DNA of 42,867 nucleotides. Source: Acinetobacter sp. WU_MDCI_Axc73 (GTDB taxonomy: Bacteria; Pseudomonadota; Gammaproteobacteria; Pseudomonadales; Moraxellaceae). Every line of letters starts with the position of its first letter. Position 1 is the first letter of the stretch. Where the stretch lies: NCBI RefSeq assembly GCF_025562455.1, contig NZ_JAHPRO010000024.1:1-42867 (forward strand). Reading direction: 5' to 3'. Below are positions 1-10,267 of the stretch, one piece after another. Below the pieces are notes generated by a model. The model was not told where the DNA came from. It ran no database searches and saw only the letters and a list, made by a program, of their open reading frames with translations. The position numbers and the translations under genes were made by a program.

Positions 1-72
1 TAATAGCCAAGATCTTCATCGTGTATCGCGTCGGGATGCAGCGTATTCTATACAGTTTCTAAAACAGTGCAA
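1..72 (-). promoter_or_regulatory. rRNA-operon-type core promoter, left copy
   Basis: On the minus strand this reads TTGCAC, a 16-bp spacer, TAGAAT, then the start of a leader that runs off the window. It is a perfect 72-bp inverted copy of 42791-42862. The identity begins exactly at the first base of the -35 hexamer and the flank before it differs, which is what separate rrn operons sharing promoter and leader would show. The upstream flank (73-120) is A/T-rich and could act as an UP element. No 16S sequence is in the window, so the rrn assignment is an inference. Confidence 0.6.
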
Positions 73-177
73 CCCCTGAAAGCATTTATTTTCAATAGAT
101 GCATTTTTTTTCAGCAATTTGACTTTGAGTGTTCAACAAATAAACATAAATTGATTATTCTTCAAACTTGACGTTAA

Positions 178-203
178 AAAAGTACATGCAAGCACGTACT
201 TTT
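178..203 (-). terminator. terminator after the 87-aa gene
   Basis: Arms 178-185 and 196-203 form AAAAGTAC/GTACTTTT. On the minus strand the hairpin is followed by a T run. It lies about 30 bp past the stop of the small gene at 230-493. Confidence 0.55.
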
Positions 204-229
204 AAGTATAAATTGAATCTTAGATGATC

Positions 230-493
230 TCAGTGAATATGATAATTTCCACGCACATCAATCACCTCTCGAATCATTTGTTGTCTTCCAATATAACTTT
301 CCCCTAAAAAAAAGAGTTTGGCCCGATGGGGTAATCTTGACATGACCATGCTCGATAATTGGTAGTTTTCAACAACATCTAATTTATCTAGATAATAATG
401 TGCAAGTAAGTACTGTTCTTGTTCAATAGCGCTAGGATCTGTGTCAAATAAAAAAGTGATTAGCCAGTTGAGGTGTTGTTGATCAAATCCCAT
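230..493 (-). CDS. hypothetical protein, 87 aa
   Basis: I do not recognise a family. The protein is soluble-looking, with no signal peptide or clear membrane helix, and is mixed hydrophobic and acidic in its first half (NWLITFLFDTDPSA, then a Tyr/Leu-rich stretch). The ATG at 493 is preceded by AGGAG at good spacing, and a hairpin terminator follows the stop, so a real monocistronic gene is likely. It sits between tyrS and the leftward rrn promoter and is transcribed leftward like both. Function unknown. Confidence 0.6.
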   Translation of the reverse strand: MGFDQQHLNWLITFLFDTDPSAIEQEQYLLAHYYLDKLDVVENYQLSSMVMSRLPHRAKLFFLGESYIGRQQMIREVIDVRGNYHIH

Positions 494-828
494 GGATAGC
501 TCTCCTCTCGTTGTTTTTATCCACTAAATCGTAGTTTTACTGCATGAATATCATTTTTTCTGAATAAAGTTTATCTCAATGTTACGGGTAGGTAATGTAT
601 TCTCCTTAAACATGTAGCAGATTTTCTGTTTAATTTATTTATACCGTAGTTTTTTCTGTTGTACAGGATTTATTTGTCCTTTCCTAAAAGCTAAAAGAAT
701 GCGATTGAGATTCATGTTACTGTTTGATTGGCTTATTTTTATTTATTTATGCGTATAAACAAAGTCATACTCACCATAGTTGTACAGCTCATATTCATAA
801 TTTAACAAAGCTTTAATTTGAATATAAA
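494..828. other. intergenic region
   Basis: About 330 bp of AT-rich sequence between the tyrS terminator and the small leftward gene. It should hold the promoter of that gene on the minus strand. I see no convincing ORF, RNA gene or repeat. Confidence 0.5.
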
Positions 829-854
829 GAAAAAGCAGACACGAGGTCTGCTTT
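829..854 (-). terminator. tyrS terminator
   Basis: Arms AAAGCAGAC (832-840) and GTCTGCTTT (846-854) enclose a 5-nt loop. In minus-strand RNA the stem is followed by a U-rich run. It lies just after the tyrS stop. Confidence 0.8.
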
Positions 855-881
855 ATATATATTACAATAATGTTGTACGTG

Positions 882-2117
<1,236 letters not shown>

Positions 2118-2175
2118 TTATTCAATTTGTGCGATATACTAACACTTTTTCAGCAGATTGCAGGCGAAGTTCATC

Positions 2176-3306
2176 ATGACATCGATCTATATTGGAGTAA
2201 TGACCGGTACCAGCATGGATGGGGTCGATTTGGTTGCTGCTTCATTTGATCCTTTAGATCTTCATGCCACTTTAACCATTCCCTTTGAACCCGAGTTACG
2301 TGATGAACTGATGGCGCTTACTCTGCCAGACGATAATGAAATTGATCGCATGGGTAAAGCCGATGTCACACTCGCGACGTTAATTGGTCATGGTATTAAT
2401 GAGCTGATTGAAAAAAACCACTTAGATCGCAATCAAATTAAAGCCATTGGTTCACATGGACAAACGATTCGCCATCGCCCTGAACATGGCTTTACCCTGC
2501 AAATTGGTGATCCGAATATCATTACAGAAATTACAAAAATTCCTGTAATTTCAGATTTTAGGCGTCGTGATATGGCCGCTGGCGGTCAAGGTGCACCTTT
2601 GGTTCCTGCATTTCATCAGGCCATTTTTCAACATTCCAGTATTCATCGGGTGATTTTAAACTTAGGTGGTATTGCCAATGTCAGTCTGCTTCCTGCAGGG
2701 CGTCCAGAGGATGTTTATGGTTTTGATACAGGACCTGCCAATATTTTAATGGATGCGTGGTGCGAACGTTATACAGGTCATCCTTATGACGAAAATGGCA
2801 ATTGGGCGGCTTATGGTCATCCTATTCGCGGGTTATTAGAACGCCTGCAAGCACATGAATTTTTTTCCAAAGAACCACCAAAAAGTACGGGTCGTGAAGA
2901 CTTTAATATCGACTGGCTGGATGATCAACTGGCAGACTGGCGTAATGATGAACTGGAATATGACGAGCTAGAAGATACTCCTGAAAATGTACAGGCAACC
3001 TTGCTTAAACTCACCACGCGCGCGATTAAAAAAGCCATTTATCGTTCTGATTTAGATACAGGTGAAGTCTATGTTTGTGGTGGAGGCGCGTATAACTCGC
3101 ATCTATTGGAACAACTACGCTGGCGTTTGCGCAAACATAATTGGTCGGTGCAGAGTACCAGTGTGCTTGGATTATCGCCGACATGGGTTGAAGCCACGGC
3201 GTTTGCATGGCTTGTCATGCGTTTTATAACACAGCAAAGTGGTAACTTGCCTTCAGTCACGGGTGCAGAAGGATTTCGGGTATTAGGAACTATGACCTGT
3301 GTTTAA
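2176..3306 (+). CDS. anmK: anhydro-N-acetylmuramic acid kinase
   Basis: Phosphorylates and hydrates 1,6-anhydro-MurNAc to MurNAc-6-phosphate during cell-wall recycling in the cytoplasm. The protein (376 aa, close to the usual ~370) has the ASKHA-type phosphate-binding start GVMTGTSMDGVD (residues 7-18), SHGQTIRH, the block DFRRRDMAAGGQGAPLVP and the adenosine-binding NLGGIANV and GFDTGPAN motifs. The ATG at 2176 fits the family N-terminus. A longer form from a TTG at 2158 is unlikely. It diverges from tyrS and ends at a perfect bidirectional terminator shared with erpA. The recycling enzyme Mpl is also in this window. Confidence 0.95.
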   Translation: MTSIYIGVMTGTSMDGVDLVAASFDPLDLHATLTIPFEPELRDELMALTLPDDNEIDRMGKADVTLATLIGHGINELIEKNHLDRNQIKAIGSHGQTIRHRPEHGFTLQIGDPNIITEITKIPVISDFRRRDMAAGGQGAPLVPAFHQAIFQHSSIHRVILNLGGIANVSLLPAGRPEDVYGFDTGPANILMDAWCERYTGHPYDENGNWAAYGHPIRGLLERLQAHEFFSKEPPKSTGREDFNIDWLDDQLADWRNDELEYDELEDTPENVQATLLKLTTRAIKKAIYRSDLDTGEVYVCGGGAYNSHLLEQLRWRLRKHNWSVQSTSVLGLSPTWVEATAFAWLVMRFITQQSGNLPSVTGAEGFRVLGTMTCV

Positions 3307-3335
3307 AATGGCATAATCATTTAACCCCTTTATAA

Positions 3336-3367
3336 TTAAAAAAATCCCCTATTGGGGATTTTTTTAA
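3336..3367. terminator. bidirectional terminator anmK/erpA
   Basis: A perfect 14-bp inverted repeat (3336-3349 and 3354-3367) with a 4-nt loop has a CCCC/GGGG core flanked by A7 and T7. It works as an intrinsic terminator in both directions between the convergent genes anmK and erpA. Confidence 0.9.
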
Positions 3368-3393
3368 TTAGATCAAAATTGAGATCATCATTT

Positions 3394-3729
3394 TTAAATC
3401 GAGAAAGAAGAACCACAGCCACAAGTCGTAGTTGCATTTGGATTTTGCACCACAAAACGTGAACCTTCCAAACCTTCAAGATAGTCTACTACTGAACCAA
3501 CCAGATATTGATAGCTTAAAGAATCGACTAACATGGTCACATCGCCATTTTCAAACTTGGCATCATCTTCATTGGCACTTTCAGCAAAATTAAAACCGTA
3601 AGAAAAACCAGAACAACCACCACCCGTTACATAAACACGTAACATTAAATCCTGATTCCCTTCGCTGTCACGGAGTTGGCGCACTTTTTTGGCAGCATTA
3701 TCTGAGATAACAAGAGCTTGGGCATTCAT
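3394..3729 (-). CDS. erpA: iron-sulfur cluster insertion protein ErpA
   Basis: A-type Fe-S carrier that passes clusters to apo-proteins, including those of isoprenoid synthesis. At 111 aa it is of normal size. The three cluster-ligand cysteines are visible: one in [11 protein letters not shown] (about residue 39) and two in the C-terminal TTCGCGSSF. The loop [14 protein letters not shown] and the spacing to the C-terminal CGCG are typical of the IscA/ErpA family. ErpA is preferred over IscA because there is no isc cluster nearby and the N-terminus resembles gammaproteobacterial ErpA. A hyphenated palindrome at 3772-3806 lies upstream and may regulate it. Confidence 0.9.
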   Translation of the reverse strand: MNAQALVISDNAAKKVRQLRDSEGNQDLMLRVYVTGGGCSGFSYGFNFAESANEDDAKFENGDVTMLVDSLSYQYLVGSVVDYLEGLEGSRFVVQNPNATTTCGCGSSFSI

Positions 3730-3771
3730 GATGGGGTCCTCAACCTAAATCTGATGTCTTATAAAGAACAA

Positions 3772-3806
3772 GACCATATACAGTATAACATACACAATAT
3801 ATGGTC
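3772..3806. repeat. hyphenated palindrome upstream of erpA
   Basis: GACCATATA (3772-3780) and TATATGGTC (3798-3806) are perfect 9-bp inverted arms separated by 17 bp. The spacer contains a smaller palindrome, GTATaacATAC. The element lies 42-77 bp upstream of the erpA start and could be an operator. It does not match the IscR motifs I know. Confidence 0.5.
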
Positions 3807-3849
3807 AGTTCTTGAAGTTTAAACTTTATTCAGAGTATTTGTATCAGGA

Positions 3850-4854
3850 TTATTTGTAATTTTCATCCTGTAATGCGCACTCAAAGTTCTTTGGATTTTC
3901 TTTACAACGGAATTGCCACAGAAGTTTCATCATACGTTTATCATAAATGCCTTTTTTGGTCAGATTAATTCGGGATTCACGCATCAACTTTTGATAGCCT
4001 GGTTTATCTGCTTCAGGTACATCCATCCAGTACTTTTGAGGAATATCTGCCTTCATTTTACCCAAAATAGTAAAAGAACGCGGCAATTGCGTTTTGACCC
4101 AATCGCGTGATTTTTGACCAAATCCCGCAGGGAATTTATCAGGACGAATAATTAAGTTGCCTGTGACCTGTAAAATAGGATAATTCACTATTGCACCCTT
4201 TGTACCTAAACCTTTATATAGCTCAAGTGCTTTAAAGGCAGCGGCAGGTGCACCAATGATATCCACCTGATGATTATTAAATTTTGCACCAAAATTGGTA
4301 ACATCTGCACTGACTGCTTGCGCACCAATTTGTTGAACCATAGCTTTTTGTGCTTCATCGTAATCTAAAACGGCAATTTTTTTACCTGCGGCTTTGGCAA
4401 CTGTATTGATATTACGGTCATTGACCAGCAAATAAGCATCACCAATTGGAATAATACCCACCACTTCATATTGACCTTGAGTCATATATTTAGCAAATGT
4501 AGGACTTGAAAGACCTTGCATGATCTTCACTGCAAGTTTCAAATCAGGAATGGCGCCAATAGCGTCTAAAGAACCAGTAAATGCATTGAACTGTCGACCA
4601 CGTAAGCCTGTGATACTGACACCATCACATTTACCTGCTTTAAAATCATCCGCAATTACACTTTCATTTTGACTGACTTTAAGCTCGATATCCGCGCCCC
4701 AGTTTTTGGCGGCCAATTGATAGTCTTTCATTACACTATAGACATCGCCATTTTTTCCAACTAAATCAAAAACACAAATGGTTTGTTTTGCTTGTACCCC
4801 CATAGATGCCACTAATAATCCAGCTGTCACTGCGAGGCTTTTTGACCATTTCAT
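3850..4854 (-). CDS. AdeT1/2-family putative solute-binding protein, copy 1
   Basis: Secreted protein of the AdeT1_2 family found in Acinetobacter. It was labelled an RND pump component for aminoglycoside resistance, but its build is that of a periplasmic binding protein. The signal peptide (MKWSKSLAVTAGLLVASMGVQA, written here in part) is followed by a mature domain beginning QTICVFDLVGK. Four cysteines match those of copies 2 and 3 in position: ICVFD, GKCDG and the C-terminal FRC and FEC. No transmembrane pump domain is present. I chose the ATG at 4854 (334 aa), which has GGAAGG 6 bp upstream. The ATG at 4869 lacks an RBS. It is the most diverged of three tandem copies and has its own upstream spacer. 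The ligand is unknown. Confidence 0.85.
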   Translation of the reverse strand: MKWSKSLAVTAGLLVASMGVQAKQTICVFDLVGKNGDVYSVMKDYQLAAKNWGADIELKVSQNESVIADDFKAGKCDGVSITGLRGRQFNAFTGSLDAIGAIPDLKLAVKIMQGLSSPTFAKYMTQGQYEVVGIIPIGDAYLLVNDRNINTVAKAAGKKIAVLDYDEAQKAMVQQIGAQAVSADVTNFGAKFNNHQVDIIGAPAAAFKALELYKGLGTKGAIVNYPILQVTGNLIIRPDKFPAGFGQKSRDWVKTQLPRSFTILGKMKADIPQKYWMDVPEADKPGYQKLMRESRINLTKKGIYDKRMMKLLWQFRCKENPKNFECALQDENYK

Positions 4855-5090
4855 ATATTTACCTTCCATTATGAGCTTTGTTTTTTTGTTTGGTGATCAT
4901 ACAGATGCACTCCAGCATCTTGTCATGTTTCAATCCTATTCAACTGATAATTTCACATGTCGAGCAAATAACGCATATAAAAGCCCTTAGGTTTTAGTAA
5001 TCAGCGAACCATGTGAATTTATTGTTTAATTTTAGATTATCAACTTTATATTCAGCATCAATGGCTGAACTGACAGTATTTTAAAAATAA

Positions 5091-5118
5091 AAAAACTCGG
5101 AAATTATTCCGAGTTTTT
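5091..5118 (-). terminator. terminator after AdeT-like copy 2
   Basis: Perfect 12-bp arms AAAAACTCGGAA (5091-5102) and TTCCGAGTTTTT (5107-5118) with a 4-nt loop. In minus-strand RNA the stem ends in a U run, just past the stop at 5133. Confidence 0.85.
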
Positions 5119-5132
5119 TAACAAAATTAATA

Positions 5133-6137
5133 TTATTCGCCAGCCATTGAGCATTCAAAATTGGCTTTATCTACTGAACAACGCGCTTTTTTCAGTACAG
5201 ACATCATGCTGGCATCATATACACCACGTTTAGTCAAATCGATACGACCATCACGCAGCAGTTTTTGATACTTTAATTTGTCTTCTGGTGTCAAATTCAT
5301 CTTGTATTTCGCAGGAATTTGCGCTTCAAGACGGTTGATCATTGCAAAGTTCTTCGGTAATTGCTTCACAAACCAATCACGAGATTTTTGACCAAAACCA
5401 GCAGGGAATTTTTCTGGGCGAATCACTAGGTCAGCAGTGACATGCAGAACAGGGAAGTTCATCATTGCACCATTGGTACCCAAACCTTTATTTAACTCCA
5501 GTGGCTTATAGGCGTAAGCTGGTGCACCCACCATATCAACCTGACCATTGTTAAATTTTGCAGCAAAGTTAGAAATATCCGATAAAACAGCTTGTGCACC
5601 TACACGTTGAACCATGATTTTTTGCGCATCGTCATAACCCAATACTGCAAACTTTTTACCTGCTGCCTTTTCTACCGAGTTAATGCTTTTGTCGCGCACA
5701 AAAATAAAGGCCGAACCTAATGGGGCAATGCCTGCGATTTCGTATTTTTTACCACCAAGATTCGAGGTTAATTTTGCAGCGTTACGTGCATCTAACACAT
5801 AACTAATCGCGCGTTGTGCAATCTGATTATTAGGTACACCGCCCAAAGAGTCGATTGAGCCAGCAAATTTATTGTATTGACGAGCGCGCATTGCAGTCAT
5901 GGTCACTGCATCACATTTACCTGCTTTAAAATCATTGTCTGCAACAGCTTCGTCCTGACGAGGAACTAATGTAATATCAGCACCCCATCCTTTGGCTGCC
6001 AATGCCCATTCTTCCATCATTTTATACGACTCACCTGATTTCCCTAGCAAATCGAATACACATACTGTTGCAGCTTGAGCTGTTACCGAAACACCAGCTA
6101 AAGTGGTAGCGGCCAGAGCGAATGCAATTTTTTTCAT
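5133..6137 (-). CDS. AdeT1/2-family putative solute-binding protein, copy 2
   Basis: Second tandem paralog, 334 aa. It has a Sec signal peptide ending near AQA (residues 1-22) and a mature start TVCVFDLLGKSG. Matching cysteines are seen in VCVFD, GKCDA and the C-terminal ARC and FECS. The middle region has SINSVEKAAGKKFAVLGYDDAQK, the same plan as copies 1 and 3, and it is visibly closer to copy 3 than to copy 1. The ATG at 6137 has AGGAAC upstream. Its own terminator at 5091-5118 and a 266-bp upstream spacer suggest separate transcription. Periplasmic binding function is inferred from the architecture. A direct role in drug efflux is not supported by the sequence. Confidence 0.87.
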   Translation of the reverse strand: MKKIAFALAATTLAGVSVTAQAATVCVFDLLGKSGESYKMMEEWALAAKGWGADITLVPRQDEAVADNDFKAGKCDAVTMTAMRARQYNKFAGSIDSLGGVPNNQIAQRAISYVLDARNAAKLTSNLGGKKYEIAGIAPLGSAFIFVRDKSINSVEKAAGKKFAVLGYDDAQKIMVQRVGAQAVLSDISNFAAKFNNGQVDMVGAPAYAYKPLELNKGLGTNGAMMNFPVLHVTADLVIRPEKFPAGFGQKSRDWFVKQLPKNFAMINRLEAQIPAKYKMNLTPEDKLKYQKLLRDGRIDLTKRGVYDASMMSVLKKARCSVDKANFECSMAGE

Positions 6138-6332
6138 ATTGTTGTTCCTTTGTACATAATTTCCAGTTAGGAGTATCCTTACACAGCAAATATTAATCGG
6201 GTTATTTAAAAAAAAATAGAGTATTTACTCCACTTTTTGTGGAAAAATGGATGCTTATTGTACAAAATCGTGAATGATTTCTTATTTTTAGTAAAATTCA
6301 ATTAAAAATATATAAATAAAATATTAAAAGAT

Positions 6333-6381
6333 AAAGAGTTTTCTTAAAATTTATTTTTTTAATCGAACAAGAAAACTCTTT
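6333..6381 (-). terminator. probable terminator after AdeT-like copy 3
   Basis: Perfect 13-bp arms AAAGAGTTTTCTT (6333-6345) and AAGAAAACTCTTT (6369-6381) enclose a 23-nt A/T-rich loop downstream of the stop at 6404. The long loop makes it less typical than its neighbours. Confidence 0.55.
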
Positions 6382-6403
6382 AGATCATTTTAAGATCTTT
6401 TGC

Positions 6404-7414
6404 TTATTCTCCGCCTAATGAACATTCAAAATTGGTACGCTCTACCGTACAGCGCGCCCGCTTTAGTACTGTCATCATATTGGGATCATAAATTCCCTGT
6501 TTTGCCAAATCGATACGTCCATCTCGCAATAGTTTTTGATATTTGATTTTATCTTCAGTACTTAAATTAATTTTGTATTTATCCGGAATACCTGCCTCTA
6601 AACGGCGTACCATGGCAAAATTTTTCGGTAATTGTTTAAGAAACCAATTACGTGATTGGGGACCAAAATTTGCGGGAAATTTATTTTGTCGAATGATCAG
6701 ATCAGCAGTAATATTGGCGACAGGAAAGTTAATCATGGCGCCATTATTGCCTAATCCTTTTTGAATTTCGAGAGGTTTATAAGCATAAGCAGGTGCGGGA
6801 ACAATATCCACTTGTCCGCTGTTAAATCGAGCGACGAAATTGGAAATATCAGAAGCAACAGGAACAGCACCGACACGCTGACTCATAATCTTTTGGGCTT
6901 CATCATAATGCAAGATCGCAATTTTTTTGCCTTTGGCACGTTCAAGATTATTTATATTGCGATCTTTTACAAATAAATAAGCCTGTCCAATCTGAAAGAT
7001 GCCAGCAACTTCGTATTTATCACCATCAATTGTGGTGGTTAATCGATGATTATTACGTTTATCTAATACATAAGTAATTGCTTTTTGAGCAATCGAATTA
7101 TTTGGAACAGCACCGAGTGCATCCACCGAGCCTGCAAACTTGTTGTATGGACGCGCGCGCATGGAAGTCATATAAACGGCATCGCATTTGCCTTCGCGAA
7201 AATCTTTTTCTGCTTGAGCTTCATCTTGACGCGGTATCAAATTGATCTCCGCATTCCACGCTTTGGCTGCCAGTGCCCATTCTTCTAACATTTTGTAAGA
7301 GTCACCGGCTTTTCCCAATAAATCAAAAGCACAGACATTAATTTGAGCATGAGCAGTTGTCATCCATCCAGATAAAACTGTTGCCCCCAGTATCGAAAGT
7401 CCTTTATTCATCAT
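6404..7414 (-). CDS. AdeT1/2-family putative solute-binding protein, copy 3
   Basis: Third tandem paralog, 336 aa from the ATG at 7414 (or 335 from the adjacent ATG at 7411). AAGGA lies just upstream of both, whereas the longer frame to 7474 has a basic N-terminus that would spoil the signal peptide. The signal peptide ends near TTAHA and the mature part starts INVCAFDLLGKAG. The four cysteines seen in the other copies are kept (VCAFD, GKCDA, ARC, FECS). The sequence closely follows copy 2, including YNKFAGS and the C-terminal block KYQKLLRDGRIDL. It is divergent from yheS. Tandem duplication is the simplest origin of the trio. Confidence 0.86.
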   Translation of the reverse strand: MMNKGLSILGATVLSGWMTTAHAQINVCAFDLLGKAGDSYKMLEEWALAAKAWNAEINLIPRQDEAQAEKDFREGKCDAVYMTSMRARPYNKFAGSVDALGAVPNNSIAQKAITYVLDKRNNHRLTTTIDGDKYEVAGIFQIGQAYLFVKDRNINNLERAKGKKIAILHYDEAQKIMSQRVGAVPVASDISNFVARFNSGQVDIVPAPAYAYKPLEIQKGLGNNGAMINFPVANITADLIIRQNKFPANFGPQSRNWFLKQLPKNFAMVRRLEAGIPDKYKINLSTEDKIKYQKLLRDGRIDLAKQGIYDPNMMTVLKRARCTVERTNFECSLGGE

Positions 7415-7609
7415 CGCATTCCTTATCCGACTTTTTTTGCTTAGTTTTTGTTCTCTGCTTATTACTATACTCACTATCGTAAGCTTGGCTCAATAAAAAA
7501 TAGAGCTTAAGCTCTAAAAAAATATAAATCCTGCCAGTTTTCTGACGAAATGCATAAATTTTTCGAAACAATTCATATTTTCGTCAAAAATATAGAATTG
7601 ACTAAAACT

Positions 7610-7638
7610 TTGTCTTATTGTGCATATCCCTTTAAAAT
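7610..7638 (+). promoter_or_regulatory. candidate sigma-70 promoter of yheS
   Basis: TTGTCT (7610-7615), a 17-bp spacer and TAAAAT (7633-7638), 36 bp before the yheS ATG. Confidence 0.5.
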
Positions 7639-7674
7639 AGCCTACTTTCTTTATGATGTTGCGTGCTCATTTCC

Positions 7675-9609
7675 ATGATTCAGCTTGACCAGTTTTCAAT
7701 TCGCCGCGGCGGACGTGTTTTATTTCAAAAAGCATCGATGCAACTGCATCCAGGCTGGAAAATTGGTTTGACTGGAGTCAATGGTGCAGGAAAATCCACT
7801 TTATTTTCAGCATTATTGGGGGGAGTCGAAGCAGATAGTGGCAGCCTAAGCCGTCCGAATGTATGGACTGTGGCTCACATGGCACAAGAAATTAAAGCCT
7901 TAGATATGAAGGCTATTGATTTTGTACTCTCAGGCGATGAGGAATATTGGAAAATTCAACATCAACTTGATCATCCAGATCAACTTAGTGATGATGAATT
8001 GGCACATCTTTATAGTCGATTTGATGAAATTAATGGCTACTCTGCCTCTGCCAAAGCTTCACAATTAATGGCAGGTCTGGGTTTTTTTGAACATCAATCT
8101 CAATTGGACGTATCCAGTTTTTCAGGGGGCTGGCGGATGCGCCTCAATCTGGCACGTACGCTCATGAGTCGTTCAGATTTACTCTTGTTGGATGAACCAA
8201 CCAACCACTTGGATTTGGATGCGATTTTATGGCTTGAAGACTGGCTCAATAGCTATGAAGGCACATTAGTCCTGATTTCGCATGATCGTGATTTTTTAGA
8301 TGCAATTACCGATCATATTTTACATATTGAAAATCAAGAACTTACGCTCTACACAGGCAATTATTCGACCTTTGAAACCACACGCGCTGAACGTTTAGCG
8401 CAACAACAGCAAGCATTTGAAAAACAGCAAGAAACTCGCGCACATTTACAAAAATATATTGATCGATTCAAAGCACAAGCGACCAAAGCACGTCAAGCGC
8501 AAAGTCGGATCAAACAACTGGAGCGAATGCAAGAGCTTGCACCTGCGCATGTCGATACGCCATTTACCTTTAGTTTTCGTGAACCCAGTAAAATGAGTTC
8601 ACCGCTTTTGGCTTTAGAACATGCTGATATTGGCTATGCTAACAAATTGATTGTGACCAATGTTAATTTACAAATCACTCCCAGCAGCCGAATCGGTTTA
8701 TTGGGAATGAATGGTGCAGGAAAATCAACGCTGATTAAATCACTCGTGGGTGATCTTCCATTGATTCAGGGGCAACGCTATGCCTCAGAATTACTTAATA
8801 TTGGTTACTTTGCCCAGCATCAGATGGATGCACTAGATGGTAATGCTAGCCCAATGTTACAACTGTCACGCATTGCCGACAAGAAAATCAGTGATGCTAC
8901 CCTACGTGCTTTTTTAGGTAGCTTTGGCTTTAGTGGCGAACGCATGGACACACCGAGCGAAAGCTTTTCAGGTGGAGAACGGGCACGTTTGGCATTAGCA
9001 TTAATTGTTTGGCAACGTCCTAATGTACTAATTTTAGATGAACCGACCAACCATTTAGATTTGGATATGCGCCATGCCTTAACCATGGCCTTGCAAGATT
9101 TTGAAGGTGCTGTGGTGCTGGTTTCACATGAACGCCAGTTAATTGCCAGTGTCTGTGATGAGTTGATTCTAGTTCACAATGGTCATAGTCAAAGTTTTGA
9201 TGGTGATCTTAATGATTATGCCAACTGGCTACGTCAAGCACGCAATGAAATGATCAAAAAAGGGCAGCAACCTGCAGCTCCTGTAGTTTCGGAAGTGACT
9301 GCGGCACCCGCAACCTCGAAATTGGATAAAGAGGCCTTACGTAAAGAAGCTGCTCAACGTCGTGAACAAACGCGACCGATTCGTAAAAATATTGAAAAAT
9401 GCGAAACTCAGATCGACAAATTTCAATCACGTTTAGTTGCCATTGAAACATTACTTGCAGATAGTTCACTCTATGAAACTCATCGTAAGGATGATCTCCT
9501 TAAACTCATGAATGAACAAACTGAACTGAAGCAAAAACTGGAACATGCTGAAGAGCAACTTTTGGAACTGATGATGCAACTTGAAGAACTCGAAAGCTCT
9601 TTTGATTAA
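7675..9609 (+). CDS. yheS: ABC-F family ATPase, YheS-like
   Basis: Soluble ABC-F ATPase of the ribosome-associated type, with no membrane domain. Two ATP-binding cassettes are visible. The first Walker A is GVNGAGKST (residues 34-42), with signature FSGGWRMRLNLA and Walker B LLLLDEPTNHLDLD. The second has GMNGAGKST (near 344), signature FSGGERARLALA and Walker B LILDEPTNHLDLD. A long charged linker rich in Arg, Gln and Lys (about 240-300) joins them, and a charged coiled-coil tail follows from about 540. At 644 aa its length and motif wording match E. coli YheS. The ATG at 7675 fits that N-terminus. The GTG at 7663 is less likely. Exact ribosomal role is inferred from the family. Confidence 0.92.
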   Translation: MIQLDQFSIRRGGRVLFQKASMQLHPGWKIGLTGVNGAGKSTLFSALLGGVEADSGSLSRPNVWTVAHMAQEIKALDMKAIDFVLSGDEEYWKIQHQLDHPDQLSDDELAHLYSRFDEINGYSASAKASQLMAGLGFFEHQSQLDVSSFSGGWRMRLNLARTLMSRSDLLLLDEPTNHLDLDAILWLEDWLNSYEGTLVLISHDRDFLDAITDHILHIENQELTLYTGNYSTFETTRAERLAQQQQAFEKQQETRAHLQKYIDRFKAQATKARQAQSRIKQLERMQELAPAHVDTPFTFSFREPSKMSSPLLALEHADIGYANKLIVTNVNLQITPSSRIGLLGMNGAGKSTLIKSLVGDLPLIQGQRYASELLNIGYFAQHQMDALDGNASPMLQLSRIADKKISDATLRAFLGSFGFSGERMDTPSESFSGGERARLALALIVWQRPNVLILDEPTNHLDLDMRHALTMALQDFEGAVVLVSHERQLIASVCDELILVHNGHSQSFDGDLNDYANWLRQARNEMIKKGQQPAAPVVSEVTAAPATSKLDKEALRKEAAQRREQTRPIRKNIEKCETQIDKFQSRLVAIETLLADSSLYETHRKDDLLKLMNEQTELKQKLEHAEEQLLELMMQLEELESSFD

Positions 9610-9634
9610 AATATATTCTGATCATTTAAATATT

Positions 9635-9654
9635 GGGCTGTAGCATTACAGCCC
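9635..9654 (+). terminator. hairpin after yheS
   Basis: GGGCTGTA (9635-9642) and TACAGCCC (9647-9654) form a perfect 8-bp stem with a 4-nt loop just past yheS. There is no T run, so termination strength is doubtful. Confidence 0.4.
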
Positions 9655-9994
9655 GACACATTCATTTGCTTAATCTTACAAGTCGATTATTTTTTCCAGT
9701 CTTTTAGAAAATATAGCATTCTCTTTTTATTGAACTTTTACTTTATAAAAAATTTAATACTTTGATTTTAAATAAAAATATAAATTAACAGACCTCACCA
9801 GCAAAGCTTGATCTTTTGATGAAATCGCTATAGAGGCTTACATAAGCACTGCACACCTGTTTAAAAAAACCCTTAGGCTGAATATTAAGGCACAGCACTG
9901 ATGCTGTTTTAAGTTTAATTTAATGACTTGCCTACTTGATACAAAGATCAAGTCAATAACATGAAGCATCATGAAAAATATGAGGGATAATCTC
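9655..9994. other. intergenic region before the DUF2171 gene
   Basis: About 340 bp of AT-rich sequence. It holds a short hairpin, CAGCActgaTGCTG, and ACTTGATacaaagATCAAGT near 9938. These may belong to the 5' leader of the DUF2171 gene. I see no ORF or recognisable RNA. Confidence 0.4.
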
Positions 9995-10231
9995 ATGGCA
10001 ACTATCAATGTACAAGATATTCAACATCATGCCGAAGTCGTCGGTTCAGATCATCAACATGTGGGCACAGTCGATCATTTAGATGGTCAGGACAAGATCA
10101 AATTGGCTAAAAATGATCAATCTGCAAATGGTGAGCATCATTATATCCCAACTCAATGGGTACAACAGATTCAGGGTAATCAGGTAGTGCTCAATAAAAC
10201 CGCGGATCAAGTGTTCCAACAGTGGCAATAA
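9995..10231 (+). CDS. DUF2171 family protein
   Basis: Small soluble protein of 78 aa with the DUF2171 pattern: a PRC-barrel-like fold built around GSDHQHVGTVDHLDGQDKI and HYIPTQWV. It is rich in His, Gln and Asp. The start at 9995 (MATINVQDIQHH) has GAGGG 9 bp upstream. Upstream in-frame ATGs at 9971 and 9980 lack this. It is monocistronic and ends at a strong bidirectional terminator shared with gyrB. The family's function is unknown. Members often occur in stress-related contexts, but nothing here tests that. Confidence 0.8.
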   Translation: MATINVQDIQHHAEVVGSDHQHVGTVDHLDGQDKIKLAKNDQSANGEHHYIPTQWVQQIQGNQVVLNKTADQVFQQWQ

Positions 10232-10267
10232 CAGGTTTAGGGAAGTTAGGTTGAATAAGGACATTCG

